A model generated the notes under the pieces. It worked only from the letters and a program-made list of their open reading frames with translations. It was not told the DNA's origin and searched no databases. Both the position numbers and the translations under genes were made by a program. DNA of 64,000 nt from Veillonella sp. R32. Its GTDB lineage: Bacteria; Bacillota; Negativicutes; Veillonellales; Veillonellaceae. The stretch lies in assembly GCF_010093125.1 (NCBI RefSeq), contig NZ_NMZQ01000001.1:1-64000 (forward strand), given 5' to 3'. This document shows, one piece after another, positions 43,915 to 51,352 of this stretch (positions within the stretch are counted from its first letter, which is position 1; each line of letters opens with the position of its first letter).

Positions 43915-45171
43915 ATGGCGTATAGCGAAGACATACTAGAGCCTGATCAATTGCTGGAAGCTCGTGAGCAACGACTTCGTCAGGCCATAAAAGGGGCGGA
44001 AGGGGCGCTCATTGATTTAGCCAAGTATTTGCATGAAAATCCAGAGCTTGGTTTGGCAGAGCATAAAGCGGTAGCGGCTATCCGTGAATTATTAGTGCAG
44101 CACGGCTTTGCAGTGACTGTTGATGTAAGTGGTGGTGAAATTCCCGAATTGGCAACGTCTTTGCGAGCCGATAAAGGTGGTATAATAAGTCCTAGTGCTA
44201 GTAGTGCTAGGCCTAGTGGTGTAGGAACAGCATTGGTAAAGCCTGAGAAGGACGACCTTTATAAAATGGCGTTTCTTGGTGAGTATGATGCCTTGCCAGG
44301 CTTAGGCCATGGTTGTGGTCATAATCTGATTGCCGCTATGAGTGTGGGGGCGGCTCTTGGGTTTGCGGCCGCGGTGCCAGAAGCGTTGACTACCTTTTTT
44401 GGGTGTCCTGCCGAAGAAACTGTAGGTGGTAAAGTATTTATGGCCGATGCAGGCGTGTTTAATGGTTATAAAGGGGCCTTATTAACGCATCCGGCGGATG
44501 TGAACGAACTCGGTGGTTCCTCTTTAGCGAGCCATCCTTTGGAAGTCGTGTTTCATGGACGAACGGCACATGTAGCTGATTTAGAAGACCGAGGCGTGAA
44601 TGCCCTTGATTGTGCCGTTGCTTTATATAGTGAAGTGAATCGTTTAAAGGCTCTGTGGGGATCAGAAGTGGTGATTGGTCAAATATTTACTGAAGCGGGG
44701 GAGGCGTCCAACATGATTCCATCTAGAGCTACCTTGCATATGACGGTGCGGGCTCATACGGTGACTTTTCTAGAAGATACTGTCTTGCCAACTATTAAAG
44801 AGGCGGCTGTAAGAATTGCTAAGGCCAAAGGTGCGACCGTAGCTTATCGTCATTATGAACCGCTTTTTAAAGATTTACGGGAAGATAAAACGTGGCGCCA
44901 GCTAGCAGAGACAGTCATGACAGAATGGGATGCGAAACCGACTCTGTTACCAGATAATTTGGCGGAAGGCAGTACCGATATGGGTAATGTATCGCAGGTG
45001 GTGCCTACCGTGCAATTAACCTTAGCTATTGGTGAACATATGGGACTTCATACCCCTGAATTTGCAGCGGCTACTGGTTCGCCTGCCGGTCTAGAAGCCA
45101 TTCAAAAAGGCGCTCATATTATGGCCATTATGGCTCTACGCCATTGGTGGCAATATCATGGTAAAGGGTAA
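43915..45171 (+). CDS. M20-family metallo-amidohydrolase
   Basis: Protein of 418 residues related to AbgB-type aminobenzoyl-glutamate or peptide hydrolases. Metal-binding signatures are FLGEYDALPGLGHGCGHN (about 121-138), GCPAEETVGGKVFM (about 164) and a C-terminal GEHMGLHTPEF. A dimerisation domain lies near 220-330. Family members cleave amide bonds of small acylated amino acids or dipeptides. A 25-residue Ser/Gly/Ala-rich insertion (about 84-108) interrupts the usual region before FLGEYDALPG; its DNA is repetitive (CCTAGTG / CTAGTAGTG). Last gene of the opp-hydrolase cluster. Confidence 0.88.
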   Translation: MAYSEDILEPDQLLEAREQRLRQAIKGAEGALIDLAKYLHENPELGLAEHKAVAAIRELLVQHGFAVTVDVSGGEIPELATSLRADKGGIISPSASSARPSGVGTALVKPEKDDLYKMAFLGEYDALPGLGHGCGHNLIAAMSVGAALGFAAAVPEALTTFFGCPAEETVGGKVFMADAGVFNGYKGALLTHPADVNELGGSSLASHPLEVVFHGRTAHVADLEDRGVNALDCAVALYSEVNRLKALWGSEVVIGQIFTEAGEASNMIPSRATLHMTVRAHTVTFLEDTVLPTIKEAAVRIAKAKGATVAYRHYEPLFKDLREDKTWRQLAETVMTEWDAKPTLLPDNLAEGSTDMGNVSQVVPTVQLTLAIGEHMGLHTPEFAAATGSPAGLEAIQKGAHIMAIMALRHWWQYHGKG

Positions 45172-45251
45172 CTGATAAAAAAGAGTGATTGTTAAACTTG
45201 ACTGTTAAGAGCGTATATTATGACTGAAAGTAATGGTTATAGTTGGCGTTT

Positions 45252-45280
45252 TTGACATACCTACAAAATAAAGGTAAAAT
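45252..45280 (+). promoter_or_regulatory. Promoter upstream of the ABC-F leader
   Basis: Consensus TTGACA (45252-45257) and TAAAAT (45275-45280) are separated by 17 bp. Predicted transcription start is near 45286-45288, just before the leader hairpin. Confidence 0.75.
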
Positions 45281-45285
45281 ATAAT

Positions 45286-45327
45286 ATGGTTAATAAAGCC
45301 GTCTGTTTCAGGCGGCTTTTACATTAG
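45286..45327 (+). promoter_or_regulatory. Possible 13-codon leader ORF and attenuator of the ABC-F gene
   Basis: ATG 45286 to TAG 45327 encodes MVNKAVCFRRLLH. It spans the hairpin AAAGCCGTCTG-TTT-CAGGCGGCTTT (45295-45319), an 11-bp stem with one wobble followed by a short T-tract. If translated, it would be on a nearly leaderless transcript, since the predicted start site coincides with the ATG. The layout promoter, leader ORF, terminator, gene resembles attenuators of antibiotic-responsive ABC-F genes. Confidence 0.5.
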
Positions 45328-45350
45328 ATATACGTGTTGGGAGATGACTG

Positions 45351-46907
45351 ATGAGTGTATTAACAGTATCCCATGTGACCCATGGCTTTGGTGCGCGTCA
45401 AATTTTAGACGATGCCTCCTTCCGTTTGTTAAAAGGGGAACATGTGGGCTTGATTGGTGCTAATGGCGAAGGTAAATCCACCTTTTTAAATATTATTACG
45501 GGTAAAATTTTGCCTGATGAAGGGACGGTTACTTGGTCTAATAAAGGCACGGTGGGTTATTTAGATCAGCACAGTGTGCTAGCTGAAGGCCAGACGATTC
45601 GCGATGTATTGCGCGATGCGTTTAGTGATTTATTTGAGTTAGATGCTCAGTTACAAGCTGCTTATAATGAAATGACAGATTGTGACGAAGATCGTATGAA
45701 TGAATTGCTAGCGAAAACTGGTGAGTGGCAAGAAGAATTAGAGCAACGAGGGTTCTATGAAATTGATGCTACCATTGAACGGACGGCGCAAGGGTTAGGT
45801 TTGGTGGATATTGGGCTTGACCGTTTGGTGAATGAGTTGAGTGGTGGTCAGCGCACGAAGGTACTACTGACTAAGCTATTATTACAAAAGCCGACTATCC
45901 TATTATTAGACGAACCGACGAACTATTTAGATGTGGAACATATTGCGTGGCTACAATCGTATTTACAGGCCTATGAAAATGCATTTATTCTCATCTCTCA
46001 TGATATGGAGTTTTTGAATTCTGTAGTCAATGTGATTTATCATATTGAACAGGCGCAGTTGACGCGCTATACGGGTAACTATGAGCAGTTTTTAGCGGCC
46101 TATGAAGTGCAGCGGGCGCAAGCCTTAAAAGCGTATGAGCGACAGCAACAAGAGATTGCGCGCATGGAAGACTTTATCCAACGTAATAAGGCCCGCGTAG
46201 CAACTCGTGGCATGGCTAATTCGAGAGCTAAACGTTTAGAAAAAATGGATTTATTGGAAAAACCAAAGGTTCATTTGGACGTGTCCTTTGGCTTTAAAGA
46301 AGGGCGCACGCCTAGTCGTTTCATCGTGACCAGTGAAGATTTGGTGCTCGGTTATAATGAGGCCTTGACGAAGCCGGTTAAAGTGTCCTTAGAGCGAGGG
46401 CAGAAGGTAGCTGTTCGTGGGGTGAATGGTTTAGGTAAGACAACTTTACTTAAAACCTTGCTAGGTTTAATTCAGCCTTTTGCTGGCAAGGTAGAACGAG
46501 GCGACTTTTTGCAAGTCGGTTATTTTGAGCAAGAGGATAGCGCTCATAATGATATGACGGCGCTTGATTATATTTGGAACGCCTATCCGGCTATGACCAA
46601 TGCGGAAGTGCGGGCGGCGTTAGCTCGTTGTGGTTTAACGAATGAACATATTACGAGTCAGATGCGTGTGTTATCAGGCGGTGAAAACGCCAAAGTAAGA
46701 CTTTGCAAGCTGATGCAAGAGTCCTATAATGTATTGGTGTTAGATGAACCGACAAATCATTTAGATGTGGCAGCTAAAGAGGAACTAGCTGACGCCCTAC
46801 GTCGTTTTAAAGGAACGGTTTTATTGGTAAGCCATGAACCAGAATTTTATCGCTCTTGGATTACTGATGAGTGGAATGTGGAGGATTGGACCACTAAGAT
46901 CGTATAG
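45351..46907 (+). CDS. ABC-F family ATPase (translation factor or ribosome protection)
   Basis: Soluble protein of 518 residues with two ABC domains and no membrane part. The motifs are Walker A GANGEGKST (about 38), signature LSGGQRTKV (about 163) and LLLDEPTNYLD, then second Walker A GVNGLGKTT (about 358), LSGGENAKV (about 442) and VLDEPTNHLD. A charged linker (about 240-320) joins the two. ABC-F proteins bind the ribosomal E site; some relieve stalling, others protect from antibiotics. Sequence does not decide which. A promoter and hairpin with a small ORF precede it. Confidence 0.92.
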   Translation: MSVLTVSHVTHGFGARQILDDASFRLLKGEHVGLIGANGEGKSTFLNIITGKILPDEGTVTWSNKGTVGYLDQHSVLAEGQTIRDVLRDAFSDLFELDAQLQAAYNEMTDCDEDRMNELLAKTGEWQEELEQRGFYEIDATIERTAQGLGLVDIGLDRLVNELSGGQRTKVLLTKLLLQKPTILLLDEPTNYLDVEHIAWLQSYLQAYENAFILISHDMEFLNSVVNVIYHIEQAQLTRYTGNYEQFLAAYEVQRAQALKAYERQQQEIARMEDFIQRNKARVATRGMANSRAKRLEKMDLLEKPKVHLDVSFGFKEGRTPSRFIVTSEDLVLGYNEALTKPVKVSLERGQKVAVRGVNGLGKTTLLKTLLGLIQPFAGKVERGDFLQVGYFEQEDSAHNDMTALDYIWNAYPAMTNAEVRAALARCGLTNEHITSQMRVLSGGENAKVRLCKLMQESYNVLVLDEPTNHLDVAAKEELADALRRFKGTVLLVSHEPEFYRSWITDEWNVEDWTTKIV

Positions 46908-46918
46908 GAGGTCTTGTT

Positions 46919-47500
46919 ATGAAGGAACAGGCCAGTGAGGGCATTGCTCAATTTTTAACAGCTTTGGGTATTGATTTAAAAGCGGCTGGTATGGAAAAAA
47001 CACCAAAGCGCGTAGCTGCTTTATATGAAGAATTGTTTTCCGGCAGGCAGGTTAAAAGCGCGGATATATGGGGCGAGATTTTCCCTACTGAGTATAAAGG
47101 CTTAGTAGCCGTCACGGATATTCCCTTTTACTCCGTTTGCGAGCATCATTTGATGCCCTTCTTTGGTCATGTAGATATTGTTTATCAACCAAAGGATGGT
47201 CGCGTAGCAGGGTTAAGTAAGCTGAGTGATTTAGTGAATGTATTTGCCAAACGTCCGCAGTTGCAAGAGCGTATGACTCGTGAAATTGCAACGGCCCTTG
47301 CCACGGATTTACAAGCAGAAGGTGTGGTGGTGCGTATTAAAGCCACCCATTTATGCATGCTTATTAAAGGCGAATTGCAACAAGGTACGGCAGTGGTGAC
47401 AATGGAATGTCGCGGCGTACTAAGTAAGACTGGTCAGCTTCGGGAAGAAGCTATGGCTATATTAGGAGGTACGGCAGATGTTCAAACGACGCAGTTATAA
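46919..47500 (+). CDS. folE: GTP cyclohydrolase I
   Basis: Converts GTP to dihydroneopterin triphosphate, the first step of folate synthesis. The zinc and catalytic motif is SVCEHHLMPFFGHVDIVY (about 72-89), with the second zinc cysteine in ATHLCML near 143. GLSKLSDLVNVFAKRPQLQE is also diagnostic. Length 193 is normal. AGGAGG lies 7 nt upstream of ATG. The gene starts 12 nt after the ABC-F stop and overlaps folP by 23 nt. Confidence 0.96.
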   Translation: MKEQASEGIAQFLTALGIDLKAAGMEKTPKRVAALYEELFSGRQVKSADIWGEIFPTEYKGLVAVTDIPFYSVCEHHLMPFFGHVDIVYQPKDGRVAGLSKLSDLVNVFAKRPQLQERMTREIATALATDLQAEGVVVRIKATHLCMLIKGELQQGTAVVTMECRGVLSKTGQLREEAMAILGGTADVQTTQL

Positions 47501-48314
47501 ATGGAGTGATGGCAAGACTTTAGAATTAAATAATAGCACCCTTATTATGGGGATTCTAAATGGCACGCCAGACTCTTTTTCTGATGGAGGTAAATACAAC
47601 AATCCTGAAGCAGCTGTAGCGCATGCCAAAGAAATGGTAGCGCAAGGAGCGGATGTTATCGATTTAGGCGTAGAATCTACACGGCCTGGTCATACTCATA
47701 TTTCCGTGGCTGAAGAAATTAGCCGTATGGAAGCTTTATTGGAACCTGTTTTAGCGGCATCTAAGGTGCCTGTATCTATTGATACCTATCGTGCTGAAAC
47801 GGCGGATTATGCCCTTTCTCATGGGGCCCATATTCTAAATGATATTTGGGGCCTTCGTTATGATCCTGATATTGCAGCGGTAGCCGCTAAACATAAAGTA
47901 CCAGTTATTATCATGCATAACCAAGATAATACAGAATATGGCGATATTATTGAAGATATGAAAGCCTTTTTCTTTGCTTCGGTGGATATTGCGTTAAAAG
48001 AAGGGGTTATGCCTCAAAATATTTGGCTAGATCCAGGTATTGGTTTTGGTAAAACGGGGGCACAAAATATTGAAGTTATGCAGCGCTTAGGGGAATTGAC
48101 GGCCTATGAATATCCTGTGTTATTGGCGCCAAGTCGTAAACGTTTCATTGGTGCTATGCTTAACGACTGCCCTGCAGATCAACGGGATGAAGGTACGGTG
48201 GCTGCTTGTATTACAGGCTTAATCCAAGGTATTGACATGGTGCGCGTTCATAATGTGGATATGCATAAGAAGGCCTTGACTGTGGCAGATGCCTTGTTGA
48301 GAGGAGAGTTTTAA
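47478..48314 (+). CDS. folP: Dihydropteroate synthase
   Basis: Condenses p-aminobenzoate with dihydropterin pyrophosphate; the target of sulfonamides. TIM-barrel of 278 residues. It has the loop-1 motif NGTPDSFSDGGKY (about 26-38), DLGVESTRPG in loop 2, HILNDIWGL, and SRKRFIGAML and RVHNVD at the end. Loop 1 in most bacteria reads NVTPDSF; here glycine replaces valine. The start is inside folE, with GGAGG upstream. The stop TAA shares its last A with the folB ATG. Confidence 0.96.
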   Translation: MFKRRSYKWSDGKTLELNNSTLIMGILNGTPDSFSDGGKYNNPEAAVAHAKEMVAQGADVIDLGVESTRPGHTHISVAEEISRMEALLEPVLAASKVPVSIDTYRAETADYALSHGAHILNDIWGLRYDPDIAAVAAKHKVPVIIMHNQDNTEYGDIIEDMKAFFFASVDIALKEGVMPQNIWLDPGIGFGKTGAQNIEVMQRLGELTAYEYPVLLAPSRKRFIGAMLNDCPADQRDEGTVAACITGLIQGIDMVRVHNVDMHKKALTVADALLRGEF

Positions 48315-48676
48315 TGGATAAGATTGTCTTAAAAAACATGGGCTTTTTTGGTTATCATGGCAATTTAGCGTCTGAAACAAGCCAAGGTCAACGTTTTTTT
48401 ATAGATGTGACGATTGTGACAGATTTGACAAAAGCGGGACAGTCCGATTTATTGGAAGACTCTATTAATTATGTAGAAATTTATAATACGGTAGAACGTA
48501 TTGTAACAGGGGCACCACAAAAATTATTAGAAAAGGTGGGCACTTTGATTGCTGATGAGCTATGGAATAACTATCGTGGTATTGTAGGGTTAGCGGTAGC
48601 CGTTCGTAAGCCTGCGGTGCCGATTCCTGGCATGTTAGATTACGCGGAGATTACCATTACCCGTGGTCAAATGTAA
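48314..48676 (+). CDS. folB: Dihydroneopterin aldolase
   Basis: Cleaves 7,8-dihydroneopterin to 6-hydroxymethyl-dihydropterin and glycolaldehyde. Length 120 is normal. The N-terminal MGFFGYHGNLASETSQGQRF carries the conserved Tyr-His-Gly and the pterin-binding Glu region. The catalytic lysine is in LLEKVGTLIADEL. Start and folP stop overlap by one base (TAATG), so translation is coupled. Confidence 0.94.
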   Translation: MDKIVLKNMGFFGYHGNLASETSQGQRFFIDVTIVTDLTKAGQSDLLEDSINYVEIYNTVERIVTGAPQKLLEKVGTLIADELWNNYRGIVGLAVAVRKPAVPIPGMLDYAEITITRGQM

Positions 48677-48722
48677 TATATTGGCTTCTATATGACTGTT
48701 AAGTCGTAGTTGTTTGGTTGTG

Positions 48723-48776
48723 TTAATGGGCCATAAATAGGAGCTTATATTAATGGGCCATTAACAGGAGCTTGTA
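48723..48776. repeat. Two 27-nt direct repeats between folB and folK
   Basis: Units at 48723 and 48750 both begin TTAATGGGCCAT and both contain AGGAGCTT. They differ at a few central bases. No gene lies in this 144-nt gap. Confidence 0.8.
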
Positions 48777-48820
48777 TTAGTTAACAGAATTAGAGGTAAC
48801 AGCGTAGCTGAGGATATGAT

Positions 48821-49294
48821 ATGAACTATGTGTATTATATTAGTTTAGGTTCCAATTTAGGTGATCGACAGGCCTATTTAGATCAAGCTATTCTTGGATT
48901 AAAGCAACAGGCCGGGATTATCTCTGTTGAAGCTTCGACTTGGTTGGAAACCCCACCGTGGGGCAATACGGAACAAGGGCCGTTTCTCAATGGTGTTGCC
49001 AAAGTAGTGAGCTCATTAGCGCCTGAGGCTATGTTGCAAGGTATGCAACAGTTAGAACAAGCGGCTGGGCGACAACGAATTATTCATTGGGGGCCACGAA
49101 CGCTTGATTTGGATATTGTTTGGGCTGAAACAGAAGGGGGTGCCCCTTTAACGGTGGCTACGGAGGCGCTTACCATTCCCCATCCGTATTTATGGGATCG
49201 CACGTTTGTGTTAATTCCCCTCAAAGAGTTGTATCCACATTTTACGTTTCGTGGTCAGACCATTGGGGCACGCATTGCTGAACTAGAGTCGTAA
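48821..49294 (+). CDS. folK: 2-amino-4-hydroxy-6-hydroxymethyldihydropteridine pyrophosphokinase
   Basis: HPPK, 157 residues, activates 6-hydroxymethyl-dihydropterin with ATP for use by FolP. Signature parts are YISLGSNLGDRQAYLDQAI at the start, ETPPWGNTEQGPFLNGV, and RIIHWGPRTLDLDIVW with the Mg-binding Asp pair. It follows the folE-folP-folB run but is set apart by a 144-nt gap with repeats, so it may have its own signal. Confidence 0.95.
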   Translation: MNYVYYISLGSNLGDRQAYLDQAILGLKQQAGIISVEASTWLETPPWGNTEQGPFLNGVAKVVSSLAPEAMLQGMQQLEQAAGRQRIIHWGPRTLDLDIVWAETEGGAPLTVATEALTIPHPYLWDRTFVLIPLKELYPHFTFRGQTIGARIAELES

Positions 49295-49322
49295 GGTCTT
49301 GTCAAAAGCCGTTAAAATGTAA

Positions 49323-49351
49323 TTGAACCCCGTTTATAATGATGTTATAAT
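49323..49351 (+). promoter_or_regulatory. Promoter of the DivIC/FtsB gene
   Basis: TTGAAC (49323-49328) and perfect TATAAT (49346-49351) are 17 bp apart, 39 nt before the ATG at 49391. Confidence 0.75.
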
Positions 49352-49390
49352 AGGTTCATTCACAAGGTTGTTAGACAAAGAGGTACAGTC

Positions 49391-49699
49391 ATGGCGGAAG
49401 AGGCGAGAACAAAAAATACGAAGCGCAAACGACCACAACCTAGACGAAATCCCATTGTGTTTTGGTTACAGATTATTGTTGTTGTATTTGGCATATTTTT
49501 TGTTGTCCGCACGGGCTATGAGATTTATGTTATTAAACAACAGCAACAACAATTAGAACTTCAGATTAAGGATTTAAAAGAACGGAATGAAGTGTTAGAA
49601 CAAGAGCGTCAACGTTTACAAGATCCTAAATCGATTGAAGAGGTAGCGCGTGAAGAATTGGGCCTCGTAAAACCAGGCGAGGTACCCTACGTAAAATAA
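49391..49699 (+). CDS. DivIC/FtsB-family cell division protein
   Basis: Bitopic protein of 102 residues: a basic cytoplasmic start (KNTKRKRPQPRR), one membrane helix (about 27-46) and an extracytoplasmic coiled coil (QQQQLELQIKDLKERNEVLE). It ends in EEVAREELGLVKPGEVPY, the family hallmark. DivIC/FtsB bridges FtsL and FtsQ/DivIB in the divisome. The position before the S1 protein, ppx, tilS, hpt and ftsH is common in Firmicutes. Confidence 0.9.
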   Translation: MAEEARTKNTKRKRPQPRRNPIVFWLQIIVVVFGIFFVVRTGYEIYVIKQQQQQLELQIKDLKERNEVLEQERQRLQDPKSIEEVAREELGLVKPGEVPYVK

Positions 49700-49747
49700 A
49701 GCGTATAGCAAAGTGTAAAGTAAGCTAGGACATTCGTGAAATAGCAG

Positions 49748-49777
49748 TTGACAAGGTTTTTCATAGACCTATATAAT
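49748..49777 (+). promoter_or_regulatory. Promoter of the S1-domain protein gene
   Basis: Perfect TTGACA (49748-49753) and TATAAT (49772-49777) with 18-bp spacing. This shows that a longer reading frame opening with TTG at 49748 is not the true start. Confidence 0.82.
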
Positions 49778-49843
49778 GAACGTAGTATGCATAGATTAGG
49801 TGCAACAGCAGTTTTTTTGAATTTAGGAGGACATCGGGTTAGC

Positions 49844-50323
49844 ATGGCCATTGAAGTTGGTAGTGTTCTTGAAGGCACAGTTACGGGTATCACAAAATTT
49901 GGTGCGTTTGTCGATTTAGGTAACAAACAAACTGGGTTAGTACACATTTCAGAAGTAGCAAATGAATATGTGGAAAATATTTCAGATTTTATTAAGGAAC
50001 AAGACACCGTTAAAGTTAAAGTTCTTAGTGTAGATGAAAAAGGTAAGATTAGCTTATCCATTAAGCAGACACAACCTAAGCCAGAATCAACACCACGAGC
50101 TCCTAAAGGAGAAGGTCGTGAACCAAAAGAGTTCCGTCCACGGCAACATGAGGCTCATAGTCGCGCTGATGGTAATCGTCGTAACTCTTTTGACCGTAAA
50201 AGTGGCGGTATGTCCTTTGAAGATAAAATGAGTCGTTTCTTGAAAGATAGTGAAGAACGCTTAACTGATTTAAAACGTAATACAGAATCCAAACGAGGCG
50301 GTCGAGGCGGTCGCAGAGATTAA
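49844..50323 (+). CDS. S1-domain RNA-binding protein
   Basis: Protein of 159 residues with one S1 OB-fold at about 5-75 (VGSVLEGTVTGITKFGAFVD, then GLVHISEVA and KVLSVDEKGKISLSIK). A basic, Arg/Gly-rich tail follows, ending KRGGRGGRRD. This matches the small S1 proteins coded between divIC and tilS in Firmicutes (YabR-like), which bind RNA or ribosomes. ATG 49844 lies 13 nt after AGGAGG, slightly long. A palindromic terminator follows the stop. Confidence 0.88.
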   Translation: MAIEVGSVLEGTVTGITKFGAFVDLGNKQTGLVHISEVANEYVENISDFIKEQDTVKVKVLSVDEKGKISLSIKQTQPKPESTPRAPKGEGREPKEFRPRQHEAHSRADGNRRNSFDRKSGGMSFEDKMSRFLKDSEERLTDLKRNTESKRGGRGGRRD

Positions 50324-50330
50324 TGTATGA

Positions 50331-50360
50331 GATGATGCGGAGCTCCGCATCATCTTTTTT
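50331..50360 (+). terminator. Perfect-palindrome terminator after the S1-domain gene
   Basis: GATGATGCGGAG is followed directly by CTCCGCATCATC and then TTTTTT. Confidence 0.92.
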
Positions 50361-50385
50361 ATATAGTCAATATTGAGGTGACAAA

Positions 50386-51282
50386 ATGAGTGAAAGTACT
50401 AAGAAATTAGCTATTGTTGATTTAGGGTCTAACTCCTTTCGATTGTTATTGGGCACGTATGGTAAGACAGGTTGGCAATGGGAACCTAAACGTTTGTGGG
50501 GCACTCGCTTAGGTAAACGAGGCACTGATGGACAATTGACGAAGGAAGCTATGACACGTAGTTTGGCGGCTTTAGCTGAGATTCATAATGTGATTGAGGC
50601 TTATGGTGCCAATCAAGTGGTAGGGGTAGCTACTAGTGCTATTCGTGAAGCTAGTAATGGCGGTGACTTTATGGAGCAGGCTGTAGCGATTTGTCCTATG
50701 GAAGCAATGGTAATTAGTGGTGAAGAAGAGGCCGCCCTTGGCTTTGAAGGGGCGGTTACTACGTTCCCTGTTGATCATCGTCACTATGGCCTCATTGATA
50801 TTGGGGGTGGCAGTACAGAAATTGCGTTAGGCACTCATGAAGGCACATATTGGCAACGATCCTATCCTATGGGGGCGGTGCGTTTAAAAGAGCGCTCTGA
50901 TGAAGGCCCGCAGGAAGTATGGCAAGAAACTCGGCCGTGGTTTGAACCTTTGCCTATTGCTGGACCTTTTGGTGAATTTATTGCCGTAGGCGGTACGGCT
51001 ACGACTTTGGCAGCGATGCATTTAAAAATGGAAGTCTATAATCCAGGCAAGATTCAAGGGCACCAGTTAAGCCGTGAAGTAATCGAAGCTATGCTTTTAG
51101 AATTGCGTTATATGACGCCCGAGGAACGCTTGACAGTGCCTGGCTTACCGGCTAATCGAGCGGATATTATTGTTGCCGGTGGGGAGATTTTAACCTCTTT
51201 TATGGATTGGTATGAAATCCCTCATGTGATTGTAAGTGAACGAGATGGTATGGAAGGTATGGCTGCTAGATTGGTTAAATGA
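50386..51282 (+). CDS. Ppx/GppA-family phosphatase
   Basis: Actin-like ATPase-fold phosphatase of 298 residues acting on polyphosphate or pppGpp. Phosphate-binding motifs are AIVDLGSNSFRLLLG (about 9-23) and LIDIGGGSTEIALG (about 136-149), with ATSAIREASNG in between. Only the core domains are present, as in short exopolyphosphatases; the C-terminal HD-like part of E. coli Ppx is missing. Substrate choice cannot be read from sequence. Confidence 0.9.
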   Translation: MSESTKKLAIVDLGSNSFRLLLGTYGKTGWQWEPKRLWGTRLGKRGTDGQLTKEAMTRSLAALAEIHNVIEAYGANQVVGVATSAIREASNGGDFMEQAVAICPMEAMVISGEEEAALGFEGAVTTFPVDHRHYGLIDIGGGSTEIALGTHEGTYWQRSYPMGAVRLKERSDEGPQEVWQETRPWFEPLPIAGPFGEFIAVGGTATTLAAMHLKMEVYNPGKIQGHQLSREVIEAMLLELRYMTPEERLTVPGLPANRADIIVAGGEILTSFMDWYEIPHVIVSERDGMEGMAARLVK

Positions 51283-51352
51283 AAGCTAGGTAGCCATAAG
51301 CGAACGTAATTGTTAGGTATTTAGGTCGTGAATAATGGTGAGGAGGTTTAGC

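Noticed and set aside
49748-49843. N-terminal extension of the S1-domain protein
   Set aside because: The TTG start coincides with the -35 box of a consensus promoter, so this part is not transcribed from that promoter; ATG 49844 after AGGAGG is preferred.
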